Source of the DNA: Labia minor
Lineage: Eukaryota > Arthropoda > Insecta > Dermaptera > Spongiphoridae
Length of the DNA: 64,000 nt
Direction of reading: 5' to 3'
Assembly (NCBI GenBank): GCA_963082975.1
Contig: OY720350.1
Location: 36,314,660 to 36,378,659, forward strand
How positions within the stretch are numbered: the stretch's first letter is position 1; each line of letters starts with the position of its first letter. A program made the translations under genes and the position numbers. Below, in pieces: positions 12,408-27,221 of this stretch. Under the pieces are notes generated by a model. The model made no database searches, was not told the DNA's origin, and saw nothing but the letters and a program-made list of their open reading frames with translations.

Positions 12408-13475
12408 TTCAGAGATAGTATTGCAATCACGAAAATTTTCGATGTCGAGATTTTGATGTTTTTATACGTTTCGAAGGTCCCTGAGTCATTTTCACTAAGG
12501 TTGAGAAAAATGTCTGTCTGTGTGTATGTAGACAAGATTACGCAAAAACGGTTTGGACTAGAATAATGAAATTTTGTACATTATTCAAAAATTTTGAGAA
12601 ATGTAGCTCATATGGAAGAGGGTCATTACCTACAACGTTTTAATTTTTTATAACGTTTTTCTTAACTTCACTTGGCGTCTGTCTTTCTGTCTCCCTGTCT
12701 GTCTGTTCGCTCTTTTGACAAATTGAAATCGATTTTTCATCGACTTTTTATTGAGATACTTTTGAAAATTTTTATAGATATTTCAATGGATCTCTATTTC
12801 ATTCAACGAAAAATTTAGTTCTGTGCAATTAACTTCCTTTATAGAGCTATAATTCATGTAAATATTAATTAATTAATTAATTATCATACTAAAATACTTA
12901 ATTAACAAGTAACACTATTTCTTCAAATATAATCAACCATTTATAATCACCATGAATTTGATTGATAATATGTAAATTTAATAAAAATTATTTTAAATTT
13001 TGATGCATACTTTGATATAAGTATATTACAGTGAAAATAATAAGATTAATTTCTTAGCTCTTAAACTATCAATTTTATTGTATGATAAAAAAATTTGTCA
13101 GTTTATGTGTTTAATAAAATTTTTATTATTACAAAAATTTCACTTGATTGTTCATATAAATAAATTTAAATAAATGCGCCCAACGTTTTTCGTTGAATAT
13201 GAAGCAATACATCCATAAACTTTGTCAGGCTTATAGAAAAATTATTTTATTCTTTTTAATCAATTGGAAAAACGTTATTTTATAAAAAATTTTTATATTT
13301 ATATTATTTTCCTCTAAACTGACTGTAAAAAAGATATATATTTGATAGTTTTTTACATGATTAAAAATTGTATATAACTGCTATTATAGAATTTCAGCTT
13401 GATTGAATCTCTGAAAGAACCGAAATTAATTTTTTAACACGACTGCAAATCACGCACAAGCATGTGACGTGGAAT
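12408..13475 (-). mobile_element. HINE/DINE-1-like element, family A, inverted and interrupted
   Basis: The reverse complement of about 13475-13310 matches the family A 5' half (TTCAGCTTGATTGAATCTCTG reversed; CACGCACAAGCATGTGACGTGG). The reverse complement of 12660-12408 matches the 3' half, ending in the degraded hairpin around 12413-12425. The two halves are separated by about 650 bp, beginning near a GTCTGTCTTTCTGTC tract at 12677, which looks like a later insertion of unidentified type. Confidence 0.55.
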
Positions 13476-16400
13476 TATATCACTAAATATCAAGTAAATA
13501 TAAAATTAAGAGAATTAAAATTTTATAACAATTAGAAATAGATTACACTTTAATTCTAGTTGATATTAATGGTAATTATATTCATTCACTAAAACGTTAA
13601 GTTTAAATTGAGTAGATCCTTAATTAAAGGAAATTGTAAAGAAATAATTATTGGTAATTCACTGATTAAATTACCGAGTTCTATTATAGTTTTGATAACT
13701 AACATTTATTTAGTAAAATCTATTAATATATTTTGTCTAGTAAAATTGTAAAATATCCTGCGTTAATGATGATGGATAATTTTAGTAGAACCTGTTATAA
13801 AAGAGGAAATTAATTGCATTTACAACTTAGGAGATGTTAACAACTTGATGATTGATGTTACAGATAATTAATTAAATCAAAGAACGCTTCCAATACAATA
13901 TAATTCCATCTTCTTCCTATCATAGTTATAATTTCTTCAATTGACTTTCATTTGGTTCTTATTATCATAATAATTTATTTCAATATTCATTTTAAAAATA
14001 TTAAAAATTATTCATAAATGTTTTAGGAATATTTTGTTTAAATAGAATAAAAATCTATTCTCTACTGTTTTATATACTCTTATATGATAACTAACTGATC
14101 AGACTAGACTAGTATGTATGTTTTATCTTATCTTATTATACTAGCGAAAATTGTATATATATATATATAGATATAGATATATATTTGTATTTTTGAAATA
14201 CTAAACCACTCGAAGGATTTTTTTGAAATTCACACCATAGATAATATTTATAAAGAAAAATCGATCTGTATAGGTTTCAGCATCGGGAAAAATCATCATT
14301 GTTAGTTTTTTCTTAATTTAAAATAGGAATTTTAATATTAAAAAAATAGCGCCAGGGAACGCCGGACAGCGCTTCCTTAAATACAAAATATTATAAATAA
14401 AATAAAACTAAAAATTTTTATTTTAATAATATTTTGTAAACCAATTACGAAATATATATTATGTTATATCCACAGACCATACTTTTCTGTCTTTCAGTGC
14501 ATTAATACGTTCGTTTAAGGGGGGTATGCTTTATGACTATGTTTTTTAAATTTATGTTCTTTTAAATTATTTTAAATTGTTTCATATATTTTGTTGTTTA
14601 TTTATTTTAAATAATAATCTTAATCTTAAATATTCATTTTTTAAAGTACTTTTATATTAACAGTTAATAATCAGATACTTTTATATTAACAGTTAATATT
14701 CTTAATTTGTTTTTCTTATTATTTAATTGTTTTTTATTTTTTATTCAATAAAAAAATTAATATAATATTAGTTACCAGAATTGGAAATGGATAAGCACAT
14801 AATTTTGATACTTGTATATATTTTGAAAAGTAGTCACATAGGAAATTTCAATTACTAATTAAATTAAAGTGTATTTGCATAACACATACAACTTTCTGAT
14901 TTGTATATAAATTATTAAATTATTCTTTTTAAAAAAAATATTTGAATATCTTCATTTTCACATTATAATTTTTTTTTTTTTAAATGTAAAAATAAATTTA
15001 GTAATAGAAATAAAAACATTTTCTGTAGTCTAAAATTGATTGAAATTAAAATCAATTTAATAATAAATCATTTAAATTTAATAAATTTATTTTAATTTAA
15101 ATAAGTTGGTTATTGAGATCAGGTGTTTTCAGCATAGTAAATCCCTTGTGATAATATTAACTCATGTATACATTCTAGAAATTGCTTTTATACTTATCTA
15201 TAATAATTGGCTAAGGACGCTATTTATATATATATAGTGTCTGTAAACTCTCCCACTTCCCTAGTGCTCCGCATACAATACATCAAATACTCAATCCATT
15301 CATACATAAGTAGAATACAGAATCAAAATTAATTTTTTTAGATTTACTCAAGGATTGCCCGCGCAGGCGGCATCTTTTATATTTATTTAAAGTTGTAAAA
15401 AAACTACTTGTAATCTACTAACAACGATGAGTGATCAAAGATTACAAAAGCTTACGATATTATCAACGGATCAAAATATTCAAAAGTAACATAAATTTTT
15501 AGGTTTTATGAAAGTTAAGACAAAATGTTTACGTACACTTATTTGTCAAAAAATTTGTTCAATAGAAATCGACCCGAACTGATCTATATATAGTAAATAT
15601 ATATGTAAATATAAAACCAATGGATTTATTGAATATATAAAATATAGATATATAATAAAATAAATTAAATTTCTTATATGTGTGCATAAATAAAATATAA
15701 ACTCTGTTATTTATTTTAATTTGATAAATTATATCATCCTGTTTTATTTATTTATTTATTTCTTTGATTCCTAATTAATTTTTTTCAAAAATTCCAAAAA
15801 TACATATTTTCAAAAATGTTTCAAAATATACATTTATAAGTAATTTTTTGAAAATTTTATAAAAAAATAAATAAATAAAAATTATGAAATAGTATGCCTC
15901 TAATTGAAACTATATTTCAATTTAATATACTTTTAAGTGTATTCGAGTAACAAATTAAATTTACGCAGGGTCGCTCCTACCTAGGGCCTCAAGAACAAGG
16001 CTCTAAAATCTCTAAAACTTACTATTGTTAGTTAAAGTCATTTATTTCTTAGGATCAAAATAAACAAGAATGGCTAACGTTGAATTTATAGAAATTAAAT
16101 GAATAATCGTTACATATTTCTATGATTTAAAGTTTAACAAATAATTGTATTATAAATTACATATTTCAGACATTTCTATTTTTAATGTTGAAACATTCTG
16201 ATAAATTTTTATTGTTATTATTATAGAATTAATTAAAATTAAAATTAATAATTTTTTTTTTAATATATGAAAAGATTTTATATGATTTTCTAATCTAAGA
16301 AATTAACTAATTTTCTCTTTAAATTATATAATTTATTTCTCTATAAGAGAATTTTATTCATTTTTTAAAATAACTTAAAATTGTTATTATCTATTAGTAT

Positions 16401-16490
16401 TCCACTCATGTTTTTATGATAACTTTTATTTTTTGAATTTTATTAATTTAAAAAATATAATAAAATGTATTTTCTTAATTAATCATTTTG
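13476..16490. other. AT-rich stretch with a family B fragment
   Basis: There are no genes. Around 14190-14350, sequence such as CATCGGGAAAAATCATCATT and AGTTTTTTCTT..ATTTAAAAT matches the interior of family B elements, so this is a degraded fragment. Poly-T/A and TA tracts are common (14155-14170, 14966-14981). Confidence 0.4.
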
Positions 16491-16499
16491 AAGGTTTGC

Positions 16500-16830
16500 T
16501 AACCAGTAATCGGTGCGTCACTCGAAGTTTAATTAGTTCCTTTTGTTGAAGTCACTTCATTATATTCCACTTGACTCCTTCATCACTATCACATTAATGA
16601 GTCCCCGGATGATGCTTTTGGCTCCACCGATGACAACCAACTAAACTGACTTGACTATCTGCCAAGAGCACGTGCTATTACTACTCCTATTGCGAAAAGA
16701 GAGGGGAGATGGAGACTTTTTACTCCTCTTTAGGCGCAGACTCCATGTGGAAAAGCAACAAGTGGCCATGCCTCACTTTTCGATTACACCTGCCAGCTTA
16801 TACAAGAATTCTATTCCTTTTAGTGCAAAA
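16500..16830. other. GC-richer island of unknown function
   Basis: This block stands out against the AT-rich background and contains a CACGTG E-box (16670). Two overlapping plus-strand frames of 79 and 94 codons exist but match nothing I recognise, and they run into AT-rich sequence. It may be an untranslated exon or promoter, a decayed exon, or an unknown repeat. It is left unassigned. Confidence 0.3.
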
Positions 16831-17074
16831 TTTAGTTTCAACAAGTCATTTAATATATCAATATATTATTATAATATTAGTTTTAATTGATCTAAAGACA
16901 CTATTATGGATCCTAAAAAAACGTGTAAATACAATTTTGATCAAATTTGTTTTGCCAAGTTGTTTGACCTTCTTTGAAGAATTGATTTATTAGAAAAATT
17001 TAAATGAAAAATGAATAAATTCATATAAATCTTCAAACTATGAGCTATGATGTACTTTTTAGATAATTCTATGA

Positions 17075-17263
17075 TTTGAAAACGAGATTGTGGCTAGTAG
17101 TAGTATATTGAAAGAAAACTCAAGAATGACAAGTAAAGAAAATGCAAAGAAGTGGAATAGAAGGAATGTCGCGTCGCCCAATCTCACAATGAAGAGCCTT
17201 TTTTGGGTAGATTCAGGTGATTTTATACAATGTAAAGTGGATCTGGAAGATATAGATGAGTGA
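17075..17263 (+). other. Possible orphan exon or decayed coding piece
   Basis: A 62-codon open frame bounded by stops has mixed, protein-like composition (it contains NAKKWNRRNVASPNLTMK and CKVDLEDIDE), unlike the lysine/isoleucine/phenylalanine noise elsewhere. It ends at a TGA at 17261-17263. No convincing splice acceptor in the right phase was found upstream, and no family was recognised. It could be a terminal exon of an unseen gene, a remnant, or chance. Confidence 0.2.
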
Positions 17264-17715
17264 ATGTCTGTCACAAAATTGGGTTTGATTCCATAAAGAA
17301 GTTTCTGAATATTTGAAGAAAGAATTATTAATTTCAATCTAATTTAAATGTGAGAAACAATCAAAAGAGGTAAATTCTCTTAATATTTAGTAAAGCATTT
17401 ACCGATATTTAATTTAAAATGTTTTTAACTATAAATTTATCAAATATAACAAAATATTAATATTTGATAAATTGGGATTTTCAAAAAATGAATAATCAAA
17501 ATTAAATTAGCAATAGATACTTGTAGTAAGTGTTTTAAGGAAAAAAAAGGTTAATATAAATATAAAATAATTTGTAAATCCTTTACAATTTATTAAGAAT
17601 CAATGAATTATGATAATACATATAAATATAGATATATAGATATACATAATGTTTAAAAATTTATAAATTAGATATTTTTTTTATATTAATTCATAGATTC
17701 AAAACAAACGAAGAA

Positions 17716-19110
<1,395 letters not shown>

Positions 19111-19181
19111 TTTGGTTGATTTTTCTTGAAAATAAATAGAAAATAGTTAATTTTTTTATTTTATAAATATATTTATTGATA

Positions 19182-19980
19182 GAGTGATACATCTATTCAT
19201 ATAATCTTTTGAAATTCGAACAGCATTGAAATATGAAAGTTTAAAAATTTTCTTATCGATTATGTCTTGTTAAAAAATGAATTGAAATTTTAATATTAAT
19301 AGATAACAAACATTTATTAAATCATTTGAAAATTTTACCTTAATCACAGAAAAAAGTCAGATATATACTCAGAGAATTGATTAAAATTAAAACAAGAAAA
19401 AAACCTCAACATGGATTTATGTTGGTGAGATTATAAAGAAGTGTGCTTGTCTTGCTTGTGTGTCAAATCAACATCTGCTTTTATTAATATTATATTTGAT
19501 TGTACAAAAATGTAAATGAATTAAATTTTATTTATTTTTATAATATTATATTATATAATATAATGTATAATAAAAATTAATTTATATATTTTTATACAAT
19601 TTTATCATGAAATTATTTTGGTGGGTAAATTTGAAATTCATATTTGAGTTTAATGAAATTTTCTAATAGAATCGGCTTTAACATCTCTTTTTCTATTTAG
19701 AATATTTTTCTATTATCAACAAATTTACTTTGCCCTTAAATTGTTTTTAATTATATTTTTTTTCCATGCATATTTTACTTTTGTTTATCTAAATTTTTAG
19801 ATGTATTCTCAATTTTACTTTTTTTTTTTTTCATTAATTTTTCGAATAATTTTACACGTAAACTAAAATCTATTGAATATTTTATTTTATAATTGAATAA
19901 TTAACTATTATTTTCATAATTAATATTTTGAAAAATGCAACGCACTAATTATGTTTTTATAGTTAATTACCTGTTCATTA
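19182..19980. other. AT-rich stretch upstream of FAU copy 1
   Basis: Homology to the FAU copy 2 upstream region ends near 19181, so the promoters of the two copies differ beyond about 70 bp from the ATG. No TATA or pyrimidine-tract start site can be chosen with confidence. The rest is A/T-rich. Confidence 0.4.
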
Positions 19981-19989
19981 TTTTCATTT

Positions 19990-20065
19990 TTAAATAACGA
20001 TTCACCCGGCGAGTTTCGAACCGACGAAATCCACTCGTTAAAACATCACTCTACCCTCTGGAGTC
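19990..20065 (-). repeat. tRNA-like fragment, interrupted by a hAT MITE
   Basis: On the minus strand GGTTCGAAACTC (20022-20011) resembles a pol III B box / T-arm, and GGTAGAGTG upstream of it resembles a D-arm. The acceptor stem does not pair, so this is a degenerate tRNA or tRNA-derived SINE, not a working tRNA. The MITE at 20066 splits it in the D-arm region. Confidence 0.35.
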
Positions 20066-20375
20066 CAGAGGTTGCCAAAGTGGTGGTCCGTGGACCACTA
20101 GTGGTCCGCGAGAAAATTTCGCTGGTCCGCAGAAAAATGTGGAATATACTTACTCATCATGTTAAGTTATGTTTTAAGATGCATTAAAACATGATTCAAT
20201 TCATAACAATACGTGATAATAGTTTCATTTTATTAACTAGGTACATTTTATGTGTTCTTTGATTACAATTTTTATTTATAAATATATTTAACACTTAAAA
20301 AATCCTATTAGTGGTCCGCGGGATTTAAATTATGAATTAACTGGTCCGTGGTGTCAAAAAGTTTGGCGACCGCTG
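20066..20375. mobile_element. hAT MITE, 310 bp (copy A of an identical pair)
   Basis: The termini are CAGAGGTTGCCAAAGTGG and, on the other strand, CAGCGGTCGCCAAACTTTT, with subterminal GTGGTCCGTGGACCAC palindromes. By eye it is identical along its full length to 43077-43386. Flanks CTGGAGTC and CTCTGGAC are an imperfect target duplication, possibly altered by a 2-base change. Confidence 0.85.
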
Positions 20376-20383
20376 CTCTGGAC

Positions 20384-21706
20384 TATATATATTTAGATTA
20401 CCTGTTCAAACCAGGCCCATGTCACTCTTATGGCCATTTTGAATCCTTGTTTTTTTCTATTATAGCAGTCAATCAGAGATAGCGCTGCAGGCGCTCAAGA
20501 GATCGCACTGTTGCACCGTTATAATAATTTAAAGGGAAAGTTCATAGAAAACATTATATTTTCCATTGATCTTAATGTTAATATATCATCAAATTTCGGG
20601 CCTTTTTTGTGGAAAATTATGTGAGCAAAAATTTTCTCATGAAGAAAAAACTATAAATTTTATTTTAAATGTTGCAGCAAACATTCTCTTCATAATGCTG
20701 ATGATTAGTCAATTAAAAAAAGAAATTATCATTAGTTTAATGGAAAAATGATTACAAAAAATAAAATATAAACAAAAAAATATATTTATTAATGTATTTT
20801 TTTAATTACAAAAATTATTAATTTAAATAAATTGTTATACATAGCAGACAGGCTCAAGGATTTTGAATTTTGAATCCTGTGGATATTGTAGGAATGGCAT
20901 TTTCTTTTAATCGAACATATACCAGAGCGACGTTCTAACAAAACACTCTTCATCAAAATGATTTGAGCATAGAAAAGAATATTCTGTTGACTTCCAATCT
21001 TGAAAATTTTTCTTTTTTTTTTTATTAATTCATATACAACTTAGCTTTACATCATTTTGAAATTGAGCCGCCCATAAAAATTTTAAAATTTCGATGTTGT
21101 GTCACTGAAAATTTGATTTGCTTCATTTTTCAACAACATATTTTTTTAATTTTAGCTAGAAAATCTAATTTAGAGGCTATACTATAGAACATGATGATAT
21201 TGATATCACACCTTACGCTGTTGAAAAAAGATTTTATTATATGGGATGACAAATTTTATTTTGTTATAATTTTAATATATTTATATTCTATACTTGGACT
21301 TTCTAAGGTTAACGTTAAAATTAAAAAAATATTTTAGAATAATTTTTAAGTAATTATTTTTATCTCATTTTCAAGGTTTAAATTTATAAATAAACATCTT
21401 TATGTGCTAAAAAAAAGTTTCAATTTTCGTTGTGCGTATTATTCGGTAAAAAATTATAATATATAATGATTGTAATGATTTTTTTGGGTTAGAGGAAACG
21501 AGAGCAGATTCAAATTCAAAAAAATTGAGTTTAATATATATTGGGAGGGGAGAAAAATTTCTTGGAAAAAAATTTAAAAAAAAATATGTCTTTTTGGAAA
21601 AAAGAAAAATTAAGGCATGGTCTCTAATGTGTAATTAAAAAGGAGGATCACTTCCGGAACATTGAATCAGAGCGTGAACCGTCCTGAATCCCCGCTATAT
21701 ATAAAA
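20384..21706. other. AT-rich intergenic stretch with a small shared repeat
   Basis: There is no gene. Around 20470-20500 the string GCGCTGCAGGCGC lies in a context (TCAGAGATAGCGCTGCAGG) shared with 27435-27460 (AAGAGATGGCGCTGCAGG), suggesting a dispersed repeat. The 61-codon frame at 20566 is AT-rich noise. Confidence 0.4.
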
Positions 21707-22194
21707 ATAAGCTGGAGTGTCTCCACTCGACTAACTCGCAATTTGAATTGGATTAAATAACATATATTATATTTAGATTAAATTTATTTATTTATTTATT
21801 TAAGCCAGTAATGGTTACAACTAAAAATTTTATACATAAGTATTTACAATTATTTAACATTAGTTATTTGTACCAGGCCCGTTTCCCAATGATTTCCAGT
21901 CGCTTCTATTTCTAGCTATTTTATACCAGTCGATTCCGGCTATCTTGCCCAAATCATCCCTCCATCTTTTGTTTTTTCTTCCATGGTTCCTTTTTCTGTC
22001 CATGGGCCACCATTCTCTGAGGATTTTCGTCCATCTGTTGTCTGTCCGTCGTGCAATATGACCTGCCCAATCCCATTTTAATTTCTTTATTAAGGGTGTT
22101 ATTTTTTCTGTTTGTGCCTTCCTGTAAATATCTTCATTTTTTTGTTTTGTCCAATATTTTGATATTCAATAGGCTTCTCAGCATTGCTCTATAG

Positions 22195-22678
22195 CAGCTA
22201 TTCTCAAAGGGGTCCATGTGGACCCCCTGGTCTATGGGACTTCATTGGGGGTCTATGTTCACCCAGGGGTCTATTGGGGGTCTATATGTCTCTTTAGTAA
22301 AAAATAAATTGAAAGGGGAGATTTAAGAATAAAACTTAGTAATTATAGGCCAAACATAAAAGAAATCGCACAAAAACGTCAAATCCATCCATCACACTAA
22401 TATTATAATTTTGTAAAATATTAATGTTTTTTTTTTATTATGTATTAAATTTAATCATTAAAAATATAGATATAATTATTGATATTTCAGTTTCTTTCTT
22501 CTGTACAATTTCTCCTCATTTTCCTATTACTATGTGTTTTAAAATGAGTCGTCTGTGGTAGCTTTTGCATACACACAATTAGATGTATATATATATATAT
22601 TTTCCTTAGGTAGGGGGTCTATGAAAAAAATAAAATTCCTACAGGGGGTCTAAGGAAAAAAAAGTTTGAGTACCCCTG
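22195..22678. mobile_element. hAT MITE nested in the LINE
   Basis: The left end is CAGCTATTCTCAAAGGGG and the right end, on the opposite strand, is CAGGGGTACTCAAACTTTT. The perfect 8-bp target duplication CTCTATAG is at 22187-22194 and 22679-22686. There is no coding capacity, and the subterminal regions are G-rich (GGGGGTCTATG repeats). Confidence 0.85.
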
Positions 22679-22989
22679 CTCTATAGGTTATTTCTAATTT
22701 ATTTGATAGATCTTCGGTGTTGGACCATGTTTGTGAGCCATATATATCAAGACCGGGATGACGCATGTCTTTAGTATCTTTACTTTGGACTTTATATCTA
22801 TATTTTTGTTTTTTAATATAAATCTCAAATACCAAAATTTATTCCAAGCCAAGTTTATTCTTCTAGCTATTTCTTTTTTCTTTCTGTCATGAAATCCAAT
22901 TATTTGCCCTAGGTATGTAATTTCAGGTTTATATTCTATATGATGTTTTTCATTTTTATTATTATTATTATTATTTTCACGTATTAAAC

Positions 22990-23194
22990 GGTATATTATT
23001 ATTATTATTATTATTTGTAATAATTCCAATAAAAATAAATAAAAATAAAAACCAAAAAAAGTGCAATTAAAACTAAAATTTCAATTATATTCATTTAATC
23101 CATTATAATTATTATTATTAAGTGTTCAGTTATCATATACGTATATATATATTCAGACACACATGCAAAAGCGAAGCTTTGCCGGGTCTGCTAG
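22990..23194 (+). mobile_element. Helitron 3' terminus
   Basis: The sequence ending at 23194 has the hairpin AAAGC-GAA-GCTTT (23167-23180), then GCCGGGTCTG and CTAG followed by T, the standard Helitron 3' end (hairpin close to CTRR). The 5' TC start was not located among ATT repeats at 22950-23020, so only the right border is firm. Confidence 0.55.
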
Positions 23195-24513
23195 TATGAA
23201 ATATAATAAAGCAATTGTTTAAGATCAATTAGCAAATTAATTGATTATACTGTACTATAAGTATTTATATACAATAATGCAATAAGAAATTAATTATTTA
23301 TTATTTGACTTATAATATTAAAATTTTGATGAACATAATTTTACTGATAAACTGTTCATTTTTACCTATATAACATTTTTGAATAATATTAATAACGTAT
23401 CCCTAACTTTTGAATTTTATGTACATATTATTTGACATTATAATTGTATAATAATTATATTAGTTTCTTTGCATCTTATATTTTGAGTTACTTGGATTTT
23501 AGAAAATTAAAATAATTATTTATTTTTATATCTGAATTCACTCCATTTGTCAAGATAGCTGATTTCTTGAAATTAATTTCTAGTCCAAATTTTTTTCCTT
23601 TTATATTAATTTCGTTAGTTATTTCTTCTAGTTCTCGTTTAGAGGTTGCAATTAGGACTAGGTCATCCGCAAATCTAAGATTATTTAGATATTTTCCATT
23701 TACTCTTTTAGGCCTTTTTTTCCCAGTTCAATTCTCTAAATAGACCTTCCAACGCGCAGTTAAATAAAGTTGGTGATAGGGGGTCGCCTTGATTAACTCA
23801 TTTTTTTATAGGGAAATATGGACCAGTCTTTTCCAAAAAAATTCTTGATTCTGAGTTTTTATAAATATTAATCAGTAACAGAATGTAACCAGGGTCTATT
23901 CCTTGTTCTATTAAAGATTTAAAAATATATTTGTGTTCTATAGAATCGAAAGCTTTTTTATAATCTAGAAAAGCTAGGTAAAAAATTAAATTTGATTAAT
24001 TATAAATTATAAATTAAAATTAATAAATAATATATATTAAACTAGCGCGTGTTTGGCTCTTTGTTGATGGCACCACGTCACGTGAGATTTGCAGTGTTAA
24101 AAAATTAATTCTGGTACTTTCAGCGATTCAATCAAACTGAAATTCTATATATAGCAGTGTTATACAATTTTTAATCATGTGAAAAATTATCAAACATATA
24201 TCTTTATTTTTACGGTCACTTTAGAGGAAAAAAAATCAAAACGTTGTAGATAATGACCCTCTTCCGGTTGAGCTACATTTCTCAAAAGTGGATAGAAATC
24301 TACGAATTTTGAATAATGCCCGTATACTAAATTTCATTATTCTAGCTCAAACCGTTTTTTCGTAATCTTGTCTACACACTCACACACATACATACATACA
24401 TATAGTACATACACACAGACATTTTTCTCAACTTTGGGAACTTCAAAACGTATAAAAATCTCGACATCGAAAATTTTCGAGATCGCAATACTATCTCTGG
24501 CGAGATATTAAAA

Positions 24514-25199
24514 AGGTTTTAAAATATTTATAAAGGAGAAACAGCTTTAAATCTAAGACATTAAATAGTTTTAAAAATACATGCTGTACATGTTACAATT
24601 GAGAAAATCCCTAAATAGATGCAACGTGATAAAAAAAACAGCTCATTGTACACAAATGGCTTCCAACAGGCTAAAGAATTTCGATTTGTTTTCTTGTAAC
24701 CAACCTAACATAGTTATTTAGGAGGATTCGGACCTTTGCTCCCATTTTACTCTATTCTTTATTTTATTATTCGACTTTTAGAATTATTTAAGCAAAAAAA
24801 AAATCAAGCAAGTTCCACATTAATCTAGGAAAGCCTCTTCAGAACTAAACTTGTTCCCTTCTCTAGTAATAAAAATTATATAAATAAGATACCACTAAAC
24901 TCAATTTGGAATATTATAAATTGAAATAATTTATATCTCAATTTCTATTTTTAATTTATTTTAAAGATTTAATCGATATGTCCTTTGATCTTCAATGTAG
25001 AAATAAAGTTCGGGTAGTTGAGATATATATATTGTTATCTAGATAACAAGAGAAAATATACAAATTATTTTAAGACTTTTATTTTAAATTTTTAAAAATA
25101 TATGCATATAAAACATTATAAAAAATGATTAATTTAATAAATTTTTGGCAAAATAAAAACAATTTTTGGATATGTCGGAGTGGTTATAAGGATTAAAAA

Positions 25200-25200
<1 letters not shown>
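24514..25200. other. Intergenic stretch, nothing recognised
   Basis: This lies between the family A element and the FAU copy 2 homology block. A slightly GC-richer patch at 24640-24840 holds no open frame or repeat ends I can identify. Confidence 0.4.
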
Positions 25201-26313
<1,113 letters not shown>

Positions 26314-26739
26314 TATATTATATATATATATATGTAGAGAGAGAGAGAATGATTTAAAATTAATATGAGATAGCAAATCAATGAATTATTATCTTAACTG
26401 GAAAAAAACTTAGATAAGATAGAAAAATTTTGTATATTTAGCTAAAATTAAAATTTAATTAATTTATTTATAATATAATTAATATTATCAAATTATTTTA
26501 AATAGCAAAACGTATGGTATGGTTAGAACCAAGATATAACACGTGTTATACCTATATTATTTTTAGTAATAAGATAATCAATAAATAATATAATAAATTG
26601 TATATATACAAATTATAATTTTTTTTTTAAATTAAATAAAGGTTACAGGATTATTCAGAATAATTACCTTAAAGAAAAATTATATTATATTTTCAAATAT
26701 ATGTTGTTTAGAAAAAGATAAAAGTAAAAAGGAAGCATA

Positions 26740-26835
26740 GAGTATCCGTATTCGACTGGTTCACTCCAAGTTAATTTATGAAACAAAGTTTTTAGTGCCA
26801 TCTGGTGTCATGTACCTCGTACTAATTGAATAAAG
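26740..26835. repeat. Short dispersed repeat (GAAACAAAGTTTTTAG type)
   Basis: The segment CACTCCAAGTTAATTTATG, then AAACAAAGTTTTTAGTGCCA and GGTGTCATGTACC resembles stretches at 27545-27640 and 50410-50480. Ends are not defined and no terminal repeats were seen. Confidence 0.35.
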
Positions 26836-27221
26836 CCTCATGTGCATTCAAGTCAAATCACACTTTTATTAAAAGTTTATTTTATAAAAAAATGAAACAT
26901 TTTATAATAAATTAATATAAAAATTAATTCATATATATATATATAAATTATTTATAAGAAAAATAATAAGTTTATATTATTTAAATTCAAAAAATATTTT
27001 ACCGCTTCTATTCAAATAGATTTAGCTCTAAAATTCTTCTATTCTTATTCTAATATGTCTGTTTGTACATTATTTCTTATTATTAGTTGTTATATACACA
27101 ATCAACCAGTATATATTAATATACCCCTTATTAATGTTTTATGTTAAGTTCCACGATATTTATTCAAGTTATCTGTCCCCGGGCCTTTTAGCCAAGAAAG
27201 TTCTAAACCTCTCAGAAAACA

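Larger units (their letters stand above)
21786..23989 (-). pseudogene. 5'-truncated non-LTR retrotransposon (RTE-like), reverse transcriptase relic
   Basis: Reading from 23989 downward, conserved RT motifs appear in order. FLDYKKAFDSI is followed by VNQGDPLSP (after an in-frame TGA), then FADDLVLI (the YADD-box active site) at about 23670. Next come YLGQIIGFHDRKKKEIARRI and LAWNKFW (about 22930-22840), then the C-terminal block IARRTDNRWTKI and GRKNKRWRDDL (about 22055-21950). Frameshifts and stops break the frame, and the endonuclease half is absent, as expected from incomplete reverse transcription. It is interrupted by a hAT MITE (22195-22678) and by about 500 bp ending in or after a Helitron terminus. 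Clade placement is by motif resemblance only. Confidence 0.75.
21707..24513 (+). mobile_element. HINE/DINE-1-like element, family A, split by a LINE
   Basis: The 5' end of family A (GGAGTGTCTCCACTCGAC) lies at 21713-21730 and continues to about 21785. The rest resumes at about 23990 with TTAATTATAAATTATAAATT and runs through the (AC)n region to the hairpin ACTATCTC-TGGC-GAGATATT at 24490-24509. The intervening 2.2 kb is a minus-strand non-LTR retrotransposon. The last base pairs of the hairpin are mutated. Confidence 0.65.

Noticed and set aside
16709-16860. Weak resemblance of KSNKWPCLTF to a HUS1 segment
   Set aside because: The match is about ten residues with a gap, there are no supporting exons on either side, and the rest of the frame is noise.
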